NCBI GenBank assembly: GCA_030533445.1
Contig: CM060062.1
Span: 19,052,164 to 19,116,163 of the forward strand
Length of the DNA stretch: 64,000 bases
Direction of reading: 5' to 3'
Source: Cyprinodon diabolis
Lineage: Eukaryota > Chordata > Actinopteri > Cyprinodontiformes > Cyprinodontidae
The notes below the pieces were generated by a model. That model did no database searches, was not told where the DNA came from, and was given only the letters and a program-made list of their open reading frames with translations. Shown in pieces: positions 1 through 11,430 of this stretch (positions within the stretch are counted from its first letter, which is position 1; each line of letters opens with the position of its first letter). A program made the position numbers and the translations under genes.

Positions 1-408
1 GGAGGAGTATGGCTAACTTTCCTTTTTTTTTAATCTTCACAGTAAAGTTTTTTTCTTTTGTTAATTTAAATTGATTGTGGAATTTGGTCCTAAAGTAACA
101 GCTTTACAATGTTAGGCGTGTTGTTTCTTGGACTTGAAAATTACCACTATTTCCCAAGCATGTCATTCAGTTAATGACTCAAGTGTGTCGCAACAGGGGA
201 AAAAGAGAACATGAGTAACAATGAGAAGAGTACTTCCTAATGCAATGCAATGTAAATAAACAAGAATAGAGCTAAAATACTATCTCATACAATGGATTTT
301 GTTTAATATCCCTAACAGATATCATTAATGCAGTCAATGCAGGAATTAAGATAGCTGGTCACATATGAGTCTGCTTGTAAACAACGGAAAAAAAGCTTCC
401 TATCTCAC
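1..408 (-). other. tardbp intron (partial)
   Basis: This is AT-rich sequence after the splice donor at 408. No second tardbp exon (NLS or RRM1) is recognisable, so the intron continues beyond the left edge. The frame of the preceding exon runs a further 16 codons into it before a stop, which is intron read-through and not protein. Confidence 0.85.
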
Positions 409-649
409 CTTTGGGGTAGTTGACGACATAGACCAGGTTTCCCCAGCTGCTCTCTGGTGCATGCAGGACTCCCTCTACCAACCGAACTCCCCTCATGCAC
501 TGGGACTCCGGGTTTCTGTACCGCAAACCACAAGCCCCTGGGAACTGGGCTGACACCGAGGAAAGCAGAACAGTCCCATCGTCCTCCGAGGGGATCTCCA
601 TGGGCTCCTCATTCTCATCCTCAGCCACCCGAATGTACAGCTCTGACAT
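409..649 (-). CDS. tardbp: TDP-43 first coding exon (partial gene)
   Basis: This exon encodes residues 1-80 of TAR DNA-binding protein 43, a nuclear RNA-binding protein that controls splicing and mRNA stability. It starts at the ATG at 649-647 and reads [16 protein letters not shown], followed by the very conserved [24 protein letters not shown] and [11 protein letters not shown] blocks. That is the whole N-terminal oligomerisation domain. The frame ends in AAA G followed by a GTGAG donor (408 downwards), the position where vertebrate TARDBP is spliced before the nuclear localisation signal. Both RRMs and the glycine-rich C-terminus lie beyond the left edge. A plausible 3' splice site (TTCAG, 672-677) just upstream of the ATG fits the usual noncoding first exon. 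Teleosts keep two co-orthologues (tardbp and tardbpl), and this exon alone cannot tell them apart. Identification as the TDP-43 family is very secure. Confidence 0.96.
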
Positions 650-671
650 GTTGCTTCGGGTTGGCCGAGCG

Positions 672-1180
672 CTGAACCGACAACAGTCAGCCGATGACGG
701 AGCTCGAGTTAATTACAATGGTACACGTAGAGTTTGAAGATCCCCGAACTTGGCTTAACTTTTCTTCAATGAAAACTAAATTGAGAGAGCAAAACGACGG
801 GAGTCATAAGCGGACAAACTGTGCTTATTCGATAGCTGAAACATTAAAAGCTGGCGGTCATGAAGGTTAAACGTTTCCTCCAAACGAAACACGTAAACAA
901 GTTAGCCAGCTAGCCGAAGAGCTAGCAAACTCAAAGCGGCTCGAAAAATGAATGACTGTGTTTAATGTCAGCGGACAAACACGTCGTATTCTAACATAAA
1001 AGCCTCTAATCAAAAACACAACATAAGCAAAAACGTATACAAGCTGTTACTTTCAATGAAATTTGATGAACGAAATCTACACAGCTACACAGGGCTAACA
1101 AAATGGCCGCTCACCTAGTTAAAATGACATCATCGACCTGGAAGGGCCCACTTTCAGGATTCTGGAGGTGGGTCAGTTAT
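672..1180 (-). promoter_or_regulatory. tardbp 5' leader and promoter region
   Basis: The region between the coding exon and about 1180 is richer in CpG than its surroundings. At 1100-1110 it contains AAAATGGCCGC, close to the YY1 consensus that sits at transcription starts of many housekeeping genes. The complementary GCCATTTTG also occurs in mammalian TARDBP exon 1. An ATF/CRE-like TGACATCAT follows at 1125-1133. This suggests that transcription toward the left starts near 1100-1180, with a noncoding first exon spliced to about 671. The exon-1 donor could not be fixed. The same block may also serve the divergent gene to the right. Confidence 0.5.
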
Positions 1181-1793
1181 TCATTCAACAAACATGTTGG
1201 CGGGATTTAAAACCCTGACAACAACCAATTAAGAAATTTAACAGCATTTTATTTGTTGATGGTTGTGTAAATGTGTCCGCGTCTTGCAATTTTCGTTTCG
1301 CAGTATAAACAATATTGTCGTCGTGTGGCTTCCCCTTTAATGACAAACCACGACAAAGCAGTTAAAAACCCAAACAAATAACGCCATGCCATTAATAATC
1401 TGGCAAAACGAGAATAATTAACACAAACCAGCTTATAAACAATCTTTGTATGTTTATGTAACACCTAAACTAAGTTTTGCTCGTGAGGGGATTTGTTAAA
1501 ACGCAAGAAAAATTCCACTATTAAAAGGGATGTTTGGAGAAAAAAAAAATCCAATGTTTGTCAAATACATTCAAATAATTAGCTTTTATGCAAAACTTTC
1601 TTAAAAATATGATGAAAAAAAAAAAACTGGGCTAAATATGTTTATCACCCTAAAGGGTAGAATGTTGTTACAAACAGTATACTTCCACATATTTTGAATT
1701 TTTTTTTTTTGTTTGTTAAAATTTTAAAAAGTTTAAAAGCTTTTTGAAACAATAACCTTACAGTGTACCCTGTGTGATCACTTTCTCCATTAG
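1181..1793. other. Intergenic spacer, no recognised feature
   Basis: This is AT-rich sequence with several A and T runs. No coding exon, RNA gene or classified repeat was recognised. Confidence 0.5.
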
Positions 1794-1892
1794 GTCTTCA
1801 CAAAGTTCCTCTCTATGTCACATAACATAGATCGAATGCATTGGCCCACACAGACACAAAACATGAGGCATTGGCTTGTCAACAGGCTTAAT
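1794..1892 (+). CDS. Possible upstream exon of the divergent gene
   Basis: This 99-nt segment is fully open in one frame (33 codons, VFTKFLSMSHNIDRMHW...LVNRLN). It is preceded by a pyrimidine-rich 3' splice site (CTTTCTCCATTAG) and followed by a good donor (GTAAGC). It is phase 0 at both ends and would join in frame to the phase-0 start of the exon at 3747. There is no recognisable motif, and a 99-nt open frame between splice-like signals can arise by chance. No signal-peptide exon was found upstream of it. Confidence 0.25.
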
Positions 1893-3252
1893 GTAAGCTA
1901 TAAGAAAATTTCAGAATTTCACAAAAGGTGCTTTAAACTTTCTAGATGTTATGCAGGAGGTCTAGAGTGACAGTTAATGTAAGCTGAAATCTGCAGGCGA
2001 ACCTATCCAATATCTTAGCAAATTAACTAGCTAATATCAGCTGATATTATTTTGTTTAGTAAGCAAGGTTATTGAAAAATAACTGGTTATTTAGTATTTT
2101 GGTCTAGTTTTCTTAGGTTTACATCTGTTTAAATATATCAATTTTGGCTAGACCAATTCCATTTTATACCTAATTTGAGTTTGTTGCTCCACCTGTCACC
2201 AAAGTTGAATTTAATTATTGTTTTGCAAAATTAATTTAGCTCATGGAATGTGAAAAATATTGTTTTTTTAGTTGCAGTAATTCAGGGAGTGTTGCTGTTT
2301 GTGTGTTTTTATTTTTTTATATAAGAGGTATTGGATATTGCTAAATATTTGTGAGCATTTTTGTTAAAAGGTTTACACTCTGAAACCTTGATTAAAATGT
2401 TTTTTTTTTTATTGAAATGTTTTGTTGATAACAGAAAGAAGAAATGGGAAGGTGTAATTTTGCAGTAAACCTATAATTAGAAAAAAGGGGAAACTCAGGA
2501 CCCTCCCTTATAATTATGTGCAACAAACATGGTTCTTTAATAACTTACCACATTACTAACAGAGGTATAGACTCTTATTGGTGCAGATGGGACATGACTA
2601 AAGACAGTTAAACTTTGTAAAAGAATAGTTATTCATTGCTTATATTAGCTGAGCTTTAACTTTTGAAGGCAAGTCAACATCTGTAAATAAGGCTGCGTTT
2701 TATGGGGAAAAAAATAGAGAGAGAGACCCTAAGCACATGCTTGTTGGCTTGGTCCGGATTGACTTGAAGTCTGATGTTCCACAGAATTCTCAGACCAGGA
2801 CCCATTAGAATAGAATAGAAAATCCCTTTATTGTCCCACAATGGGGAAATTGTGGTGTTACAGCAGCAAAATATTATTGCAAAACCCATAGTTTGAAATT
2901 AGTATAAAATTGAAAGTATATTAAAGATTAAGGGAGTGGCATGTCTTATAAAGGTCTATTCATTTACTATTTTTGTGCAAAAAAAAAAAAAAAAAAAGCT
3001 TAACTCAACAAGGATCAGTTATAGTAAGTTCCCATTCTGTGACTATCAGACAATGACTCCAGATGGCGCTGTTCTCACTATAACATACAAAAAGTGTTTA
3101 CAACTGAAAAATACATTTTATGTGAACATCTTTGTTCTGCTATGAGGGCATTAATGACTATTGATGTGAGAAGGGAATCAAGATTCATGTGAAAATCAAT
3201 ATAAGTATTATGTGCCTCAAAACCAGCTTCTACTCTACTGTAAACATTATAG
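1893..3252. other. Presumed intron or spacer
   Basis: Apart from the repeat fragment at 2805-2885 and a poly-A run near 2979-2997, this AT-rich stretch shows no feature that I can support. Confidence 0.4.
2805..2885. repeat. Interspersed repeat fragment
   Basis: It contains the string TTTATTGTCCCACAATGGGG after a short GAATA repeat. Nearly the same string occurs at about 40921-41000, so this is one of two copies of a dispersed element. The pattern resembles common fish LINE-type 3' ends, but the class is not proven. Confidence 0.55.
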
Positions 3253-3374
<122 letters not shown>

Positions 3375-3746
3375 AGTGAACACATCCATTCAAAATGAAA
3401 CAACAGTTCTCATTTTGAAACAATGCATCAGTTTATCTAGACAAGGACTCATGGGCAGAGAGGCCTTCAGCACCATGTCAGTTAACTAGGCAGACAGTCT
3501 CAGCATAGAGGAGGATAGACAGTTTGTGATGAGAATCATCCCCACAACACAAATACGGTCTATCAAGGTTAAGTGCTGCAGTGCTGGTATATTTTCCTGC
3601 TAAACTTTATAATCATACACATATGTTAAGTGGTGCATCAAAAGCACTTTATTACCCTTTCTTTCTTTCTTTTTTTTTTTTTTTTCCAAAATGTAAGCAG
3701 CTATTAGGAATTATTATGCAGTGACACAGCTGTCTTTCTCCCCCAG

Positions 3747-3861
3747 CCCTCTGCAGACAACAAACATCTCCTGCAGGCATTCTCCAGAGTAGATGTGCTC
3801 ACCTTCAAAGAAACAAATCACAAAATGCATTGGAGCATGGAAAACACAGTGCCATCCGAAG
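3747..3861 (+). CDS. Internal exon of unidentified split gene (ciroz candidate)
   Basis: A 115-nt open segment lies between a strong 3' splice site (TGTCTTTCTCCCCCAG, ending 3746) and a near-consensus donor (AAG|GTGAGTG). In phase 0 it encodes 38 residues starting PSADNKHLLQAFSRVDVL and ending HWSMENTVPSE. It ends in phase 1, which matches the phase needed to enter the exon at 13218. The composition is protein-like (mixed charged residues, Trp, Phe) and codon use is unremarkable. I do not recognise a domain. The gene runs away from tardbp, the arrangement seen for mammalian TARDBP and CIROZ (C1orf127, a secreted protein of the left-right organiser), so ciroz is the best positional guess. A second frame is also open through the segment, which is a caution. 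Confidence 0.6.
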
Positions 3862-5029
3862 GTGAGTGTGCCGCTGATGAACACAATAAAACTAAAGAGG
3901 TGATTAATTATTGGATGTTATTGTGACCATTAGCTCCTCTGCTGCATTTAATACAGCCACACTTGGCTCTGTTTTTGTTAGTCACTCACTGATGCCTAAC
4001 TTGAACCCATGTGCTCAGTTTTTTTTAACTTCAGTCTATAGAGAGATTTAAGATCGATAAAACATGTCTTTGTCTAGCCAGCAAAATACCACTGATAAGT
4101 CTGGCTTAACTAACAACATCTGGAGTATTATGAGTTTTCTACTTTACCAATAGCTTTAAAGGCTCTGGACCACTCCACAAATCATTTGAGGAAAGTGTCT
4201 AAGGACTAGAGATGATGACCAATAATCAGGCGATTTTTCTAAGCAGTTAGTTCTAACTACAGATTCACAACAGAGGGCTACACTGCTGCTATTTTATTGT
4301 AACGTGTGACAAGTTTGCACAAAGGTTCAAGTAGATATCAGCAATGTCCCAGTAATATACACAGGGAAACTAGGAAGGTTTATTTTCCCAGCAGAGTATT
4401 GTATACAGTAAGATAACAAAAATAATGACTCAAAGCTTATTTTCATGTATTTACATTTACATGTATTTTATTTGTATTGCGATTCAGCAACACAAATGAG
4501 AGTATAAATGCTCACTCTTATAATATCCCTAAATAAATTCCGGGCAGCCCAATACTGAACCAGTAAACAGAGCCAGTTTTGTTTAATATGAACTCTGTAT
4601 GTTCAACGTTTCTGTAAAGGCCGGAGTTTTATTATAGAACATGAGTCTAGCACAATAGGCTCAATTTCCACAATAATTTTGTAAGATTTTAATTTTTCAG
4701 ACACCATAATATCCATCATCTGAAAGTGGAAAGAGTATGGTATGGCGGCAAACCTTAACCGATATACGGAGTGTGGTCAGAAAAATCTGTTTACTATTAC
4801 ATCTCTTCTCCTGTTAACTATGTTGATGCGTGTATTTTCTTCCTAGTGCCTCAGAAGCTGTTTTCCAGTTTTACATGTTAAGATGATGCCTCAAGGTTAT
4901 TTCAACAAATGCTTCAGTTTGTGAGAAACTATGTGAGAAACTGTTTATTTTGTCTTTGAGAATCTCTCCCTGTGATTCTTACTGTATTCCGTAAAAATTC
5001 AAAAAAATATCCACTGGACTTGGTTTCCA
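3862..5029. other. Presumed intron
   Basis: No repeat family, exon or RNA gene was recognised. A weak exon-like segment after CTTCCTAG at about 4847 has no good donor. Confidence 0.4.
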
Positions 5030-5100
5030 AGATTTGAAGACGTTTCGCCACTTCTCCAGGAAGCTTTCTCAATTCAAATGTCTGGATCCGCAGTGAGTTT
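5030..5100. repeat. Dispersed repeat fragment
   Basis: The string GAAGACGTTTCGCC followed by a degenerate CTTCTCCAGGAAGCTTTCTC resembles a widespread fish retroelement tail (roughly GACGTTTCGCCTCTCATCC...GGCTTCTTCAG). Only a short piece is preserved, so the class is uncertain. Confidence 0.4.
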
Positions 5101-5459
5101 GAGTCTTATATAGACAAAGCCTTGTATCGCTTGGAAACATGCAAATGGTAACCGATGAAAGGGTCGTTTTGGTTCCATATTTAGCCTGTAATATCTGAAA
5201 CCTGTCTATGATTCTGAAAGCTATCAGAATAGTAGTATGCCTTGGATGACTGAGAACCTTCATCAGCATTCTTACTGTAAGTAGTTTGTGAAAACCTGCG
5301 TGACCACATCAAGCAGGAACGTTAGCAACACTCTATCTGTTTTCCCCTGCAAGATAAGACAATTTAGACCACCTTTTATTTTCCCGTCAACAGCAAGCAG
5401 ATTGTTAGTCAAGATAAGCTATAGCAGTCCATTGTAACTTCTGGGGAGCTGCAGAGATC

Positions 5460-6100
5460 CCTGGCTCAGAACCTACTGACAGGATATTCCACAAATATGG
5501 TCACTATGGAGGAATAGCAGGAACATCCCCCTGAATTCACACTCCTCTTGTTTAAACATAGTGGTGGGGGAATTTTACTTTGGGGAAAATACTTATTTAT
5601 TTTATAGTTGGGACAGACTGAGGTGGATGTCTTCTGTCCAGCAGGACAACAACCCTAAACATACAGCCTCTATAAACCCTTAACATCACCCTAGATTGAA
5701 CTGAGAATTAGCTAGGAGACCTGAACATTGATATTCATGGACACCCTCCATCCAGTTCCACTGAAGAGTAGCATTTTACAGAGAAAAATAGACAAGATTT
5801 ATGAAAATCTACCAGTGAAAGGCTTGTGGAGTGGTAGTTTCAACTGATTTAAACACTGACTTGTATAGCAGAACTCTGCAGGACCTGTCTGCATGCTAGT
5901 ACTGCAGTTTAACAATTTGATTCGAGCATTTAGTGCAAGGGGCACATCTACAAGTTGAAGCACATTGACCGTGCAGGATTTGAATCTGAGACCACAATAT
6001 TCCCCCCAAAAATGTGCAGCTGTAATCGCAACACAGGCAGGATGTGCAAAAAAGATTAAGGATATTATTACAGTATAAAAGTACACACTTTTTATGAAAG
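5460..6100 (+). pseudogene. Tc1/mariner transposase relic
   Basis: The decayed reading includes the equivalent of QQDNNPKHTA (at 5640-5665), the D region of Tc1 DD34E transposases, then a stretch like NIDIHGHPPSSST. A C-terminal piece AAVIATQAGCAKK (at 6018-6056) corresponds to the usual AAVIAAKGGATKY end. There are many frameshifts and stops, and about 5860-6000 looks like a later insertion. It cannot encode an active enzyme. Related relics occur about ten times in the window. Confidence 0.6.
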
Positions 6101-9100
6101 GGGTGGACGATAATTCAATACCAATGTATATATCACAATATAGTTGTATTTAACGTCAGAGATATGATAGTTTTTTTTCTCTAACTTACATTCCAGGTTT
6201 TATGTAGTTTTATGTGTTTGTTTGTAAAATTGTTTATTGGAGGAGTTTTATAAAGTTGGAAATATAATCGTCATAACTTTGTACATGGATCTGTGGTGGA
6301 CATTCTTTGCAATCTTTCTAAGGTTTGAATTTTGTCTTTATTGATATAGAAATTCTATTGAATAGACTGAAATTAAGAAATATATATTGATACAAATTTT
6401 AGGTCTATTTCCCAACTCTGTTTTTCCACCGTAATTGAAGGAAATGTGAAAAAAAAAAAATCCTTCCTTGTCATTTACCCTGAAAAAACTTTACAGGACA
6501 TGAATAGCTGCATAAACATTTATGAAATCTAAGATGTGATTCTCTATTATCCCCCCTTCTTTTTTTTTTCTTCCCAAAATTTAATCTTGACTCCTGGAAT
6601 TTTTCAGACTGATGCTTTTTTAAAAGTTGTGTTTAGATATGTATCTTTACTGTTGATGCTCATATGTTTACATTCTCTAAGGTTGATTCAACAATGAAAA
6701 ATAAGAGCAGACCTCTGCCAACCTTTGGAGAAAATCCAGACGTAGACAGTCCAGACCATCTTAAATAAACTCATCCCTGTCTCCGAACAGCCCCACCACA
6801 CACTCTACAGAAGAAAGGAGCACCAGGCTCATTTTTTTCTTCAGAGATTAAATGAATCAAACCCAAATTCTTGTTACAACAGGTTCTTTTTGTTTCATTT
6901 TATCTTCTGGTTGACTATTTGGTTTTATTTATCAAGCAAAAATCTGACTGAATCCTTTTTACTTATCATCGCTGCAGTTTTCTTATTCACCAGAAGAGGG
7001 CAGTGTTGATTGTTTTTTCAGACATTTTTTCCTAATGGGCTGCAGACTGCGCTCAGGGCCTTTTGTGCGTTAACCGGTTTTCCGAGTTTTTGCTCTAGCA
7101 TTAGCGGAGTGACGTTAATTATAGTATAAATCAACCATTTAACCACAAACATTTCATAACCTAAACAAATGTTAAATGTTGATCCTTTGTTAACTTTTGT
7201 GATGTTTTCAATTATTTCATCTAGTTACAAATTAATATTAGTGGAAAAAAAAGAGAAGAAAAATTAGAAGAATTATAGATTTCTGTCCCTTCTGATCAAC
7301 CTTCTGCTTGTCACTTTTTTTTTTTATTATCATGACATGCACCAAAGCTTCTGTAAATGACAACAAAGCATTGTTAAGCAGTTAAATGCATCATATACAA
7401 TGGGCTGTGGGGCAGAAAATCTAAACTTCCTTGTGCCTTTGGTTCCCATCTGCTCTGTGAACTTATGAGCAGGAAATGGAATAAGCCTTGCAAAAGAGGC
7501 ACACTAACATCCTCCTCCTTTTCATGTGGCCTCTCGCAGCTATTAGCCTTTCTCTGTATCGACTGTTAAGTATCTTTACAAAAAAAAAAAATCCCTTTCA
7601 TGTTCCAGTGTTTCTTTTTTGTTTTAATTCCAGTCAGAGCATATGGTTTGCACATCTGGGGGATGCTAAGCATGGCAGCACTTAGCCCCCAGCGCACACA
7701 TGCACACACTGCTCCTGTGAAGTGATCCATTTATGGTCTTCATTGTCATTACAGATAATCACCCATCATTGCTCTAAACAGCTCCTGCTTATTGGTCATC
7801 TTAATTTTTCTTTAGCGAAACAGTTTGAACTATTTAGGCATTTTCCTCCCAAGTATTTGGAGAAGGATTCGGTTTACCTTTTTGTCATGTTCGGCCTTGC
7901 ATCTTCACCTGCTGTGTTTTCTATGACCTTTTCTGCATACTCAGCCATGAAACTAGGAAACCGCAGAAAATCTGCACAGATGTAAAACCAGAATGCTCGG
8001 TGACAAACTGTGCAGCTTCTGTCACGTGACTTCAAACAAGCAATTATATAAGAACAGTAGGTGACTTTAACTCATTTAAACTCCTTTCAAATAAATGCAA
8101 TTTATCCCCCTCTGAGGGAAATAGAGAGTCCTTAAAGAAGATTTACTGATATCAATATGAAGTCAAAATCTCTTTTGTGTTCAAATTTACACCATTAAAT
8201 AACATTTCTTCCATGCAGACAGGGTTCACATGCCAGCAGAGAGACACAAGAACCTCCTCTTCCTCCCTCTTGAGTGGTTTGCCGAGCCTCTTCATCTCTT
8301 TCGGCGGGTAATTACAGAATCATGGGTCAACCACGCATGTAACCACAGTTGCATTGCACAGTAGCAGATGTCCTCTTGGTGTTATCCAGCCAAAAAAAAA
8401 TGTAAATAAAAACAGATGTGGCTGGTTGCTATACAGTTCTTGGCCAAACTTATGCACACCACTAATTGTTCCCATGTGGGTCCACTGAGCCAGAGCAGAG
8501 CAAGGCAAGGGGTGGGTATGGCCTGTTTGAGAAATGCTGGTTTTACTCAGGAGGAGAAATTTATGAATGGGACAGGGAGTTTCTGGTGGCATAGCTGTGG
8601 TAGTGTCTGTTTATCTTGTGTTATGTGCAAAAGCAGATTTCTCTTGTACATTGCGAATAGGTTTCTATCTTTCCTTGGAGCTCTGATCCTCCAGGTCTCT
8701 TCTTAGCCTACTTCACTTGTCCACAATGATGTTTTTTTTTTCTATTAAACTGTGCCTGCTGAATGTCAGCAAGGTCCCTGATTGGATTTAAGCCAGGTGT
8801 GTCCCTCGCCGGGCTCGGCTGCAATGATATCCTTTCTTTGCAGAATATCAGATTACTGTTCAGAGCTCACAGCACAGCTAAGACCTACATTGTTGTGATG
8901 ATAACCTACACCATGTATTTGAGTTCAGGTGTGGTAGGATTGTATTTGATAGACTAGCCAAAACACAGAATTATTACGAAGAGGAGGAGAAATGATACAC
9001 CAGTCACAAATATAAACATCAGAAAAATGGGTTGTGAATATGTATTGAGCCACACTAAGTCAATACTGTATGGGATCACATTACACTGCAGTTAAAACTG

Positions 9101-9408
9101 TGGGTCTTCTAGGGTATTACTTGCTCGTGCACTAAGAAAATAACAACTGTAATGTTTTATTCAGTACAAAGTACTTCTGAGAATGTTTTACATCTAGAGA
9201 CTGGAATATTTGGATATTTCTGCACAAACAGGCTAATGCATAAACTACATGGAGGTGGAGCATTTTCGAACATACTTTAGATCATAGTACTTTATCCAAA
9301 ATGTATTTTGACTGAACATATCATAAATCTGCTTTCATAATTGTTGCGTTAGCTGCATGTGTTGGGTTGCTGTGTTTTAGGAATTCTCCTGTATTTTTCT
9401 CCATCCAT
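6101..9408. other. Presumed intron or spacer, weak candidates only
   Basis: This is mostly unique AT-rich sequence. A splice-bounded open segment at 8219-8307 (acceptor TTCTTCCATGCAG, donor GGTAATT) encodes RVHMPAERHKNLLFLPLEWF and enters in phase 1. It leaves in phase 0, which would force the exon at 13218 into a less protein-like frame, so it is not called. Nothing else was recognised. Confidence 0.35.
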
Positions 9409-9945
9409 CTTCTTATGATAACTGACTTAGACAACTTTTATTGTCATTTTGTATACACAGAGTGCATACAAAACGAAATTTCCTTTTGTAGAGCTTTCAT
9501 TTTCCATTTCTTAAATAATAATAACAATAAAAATTTAACTTTATTGATCTCACATTGGAGAAATTTACCTATGAATTTAACCCATCCCTTGGGGAGCGGT
9601 GGGCTGCCATTGTGGGGGCACCCGAGGAGAACTGTGGGCTTAAGTGTCTTGCTCAGAGAGCCAGAGTGACAGTCTGTGGGAGTGGGGATCGAACTCAGAA
9701 CCTCAGGATTCCCAGCTCTATGCCAAGTTCACACCACCAGGCTACCACTCCCCCTAACATGCAGCAGTGATCAAATGTAAATATTGAAAAAACATGCTGC
9801 AAAAAAACGCATTGATATGGAAGTTTAGAGCATTAAATATATGTGATGCAAATATGCAGTGTTTTGCTTTGGGATTTTAAATGTGATGCAGAGTCTGTGA
9901 CATTTTTTAGAGTTTTCTCAACAGTTTAGCTGTCTGATGGCGATG
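9409..9945. repeat. Dispersed repeat split by a SINE
   Basis: The left part (9415-9515, TAGACAACTTTTATTGTCAT onward) and right part (9756-9945, through CAGTTTAGCTGTCTGATGG) align in order to a second copy at 58247-58790. In the second copy the two parts are contiguous apart from small differences. The 9530-9755 segment between them here is a reverse-oriented SINE, so this is a datable nested insertion. The repeat resembles a fish LINE 3' region. Confidence 0.7.
9530..9755 (-). mobile_element. tRNA-derived SINE (reverse)
   Basis: The reverse complement begins with a run like GGGGGAGTGGTAGCCTGGTGG (degenerate A box) and carries a B-box-like GTTCGATCC. It ends in TGAGATCAATAAAGTTAAA. It is the same family as the better preserved copy at 13471-13700 and is inserted within another repeat. 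Confidence 0.8.
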
Positions 9946-10850
9946 CTGCCACCACCATGTTTTATGCCTGGGATGTAGCGTCCTTGCTAGCTTTCTGCTA
10001 CTTATAACATACTCATAAAGGATGGAATGTTTTTGGTTTCTCTTAGAGCCGAATATCTTCTTTGTCAATTGTCCCTTACAAGAGTTGTTAGATTGTTAGC
10101 AGACATTATTGTGGCTTTTATTCAGCAAAAACTTTCTCATTGGTCCTCTTTGATAAAGGCCACAATCGTGTAGTCCCCGTTTAGCAGATTCTTACACCAG
10201 AAATGTGGATCTTTGCATCTCCTCCACCGCAACCATGGTCCTCTTTTGTCTTTGCTGTGTAATACTCTTTCAACTTAATCTCTGACCTATGTGCTTTTCT
10301 TCTGGGTCCTCATAATGTTTACTCTTGTTCTCCAATTCACCTCTCAGGCCTTCATTGAACAACTGGATCTACACTAAGATTTGCTAAGGTGCACAGACAA
10401 GCAACCTGTTGCTTTTTTTAATATAACCTTGTGTTTACCTGCATGTTTTTTTTTTAACTGCATGTGTTTATTCTCTCTAGGTACCTTTGACTTCCTCTCA
10501 AAGTCCTGAAAGTGAGGTGAATTGGTGTCTTAAAATTGTCCTACTGTATGAGTGTATGCATAGTTTTTCATGTGTGTCTCCATGTTGCCCACTGGACCAG
10601 GAAGAATACACAAGGACCAGCAACCTGTTCTTATGCACCATGCAAATAGCCCAATGACTGCGATCCCACAACAGTAAACAGGTATCGAACGGGATTGGAT
10701 ATTTTTCATACAAAAAATAAGGTTTACATCTATGCTATGTGTTCAGGCACCTAAAAAGGGAACTTCTGAAGTCAACTGGTTGCACTGGAATCACAGTAAA
10801 GAGCCTCATATCCAAGTTGTGAAATGAAAAAAACTGACCATGAATCCTTT
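9946..10850 (-). pseudogene. Tc1/mariner relic, interrupted
   Basis: GATGCTGCCACCACCATGTT at 9945 is the antisense of the HGGGSIM region of Tc1 transposase. A degraded antisense body follows to about 10385, and a terminal portion with AACTGGTTGCACTGGAATCA at about 10775-10795. The 10390-10740 stretch between has no similarity that I can see and may be an insertion. It has no intact frame. Confidence 0.5.
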
Positions 10851-10959
10851 ACCTCCTCCCTCAGTGTTGGTCTATGATATAAAATCCTAATCAACAAAGT
10901 GTCGCCAGGTACTGTACAGGTGATCCTTCTGGTTACTATAAAAGTCATATACTGCAGCC

Positions 10960-11430
10960 TAATTCAGTTTGAAGTTTCATCTCCTGTTGAGCTGGAATGT
11001 GATCCATCCTTCTGTCGCCACAAACCCACACCCACATACACTTCCACGTCTTCCACTGTGAAACAGGCTGCCAGCAACGTGTGCCTCCTCTCCCTCTCTC
11101 ATTAACCGCAACTGTCAGATCCTCCAGATGAGGAGCAATTAAACCAGATAATAAACACTCGCCATCAATTCCTGTTTGTTGTTGTTGTTGTTGTTGTTGT
11201 CGATGATGTCGAGCTGGGGGCTCCTCTCCTGCCACCTCAGTGCTAACTAGTACTTGAGTAAAACACAGGAGCGAGCAGAAAGGGGAGAGTCCCCCATCAT
11301 AACAGGGAAGAGGCCTATACCTGATGATGGGAGAAAAAAAAATGAAGCGCGGCGAGTGTTAACAATTAGATCCTAATCAGACGCAGCTCACAGAGGCCGT
11401 TCTTTCATCCCTTAGCTTCACAGACAAAAA
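10960..11430. other. Candidate conserved noncoding block
   Basis: This is unique, repeat-poor sequence of balanced composition. It has homeodomain-like cores (CTCATTAACC, GCAATTAAACC, CAATTAGATCCTAATC), a bHLH-like CAGATG and a short GTT microsatellite at 11176-11200. There is no coding frame with exon signals. Its texture resembles vertebrate conserved noncoding elements, but conservation cannot be shown from a single sequence. Confidence 0.25.

Noticed and set aside
1249..1464. Antisense open frame near the tardbp promoter
   Set aside because: It shows no conserved motif, splice support or initiation context; chance frame in spacer DNA.
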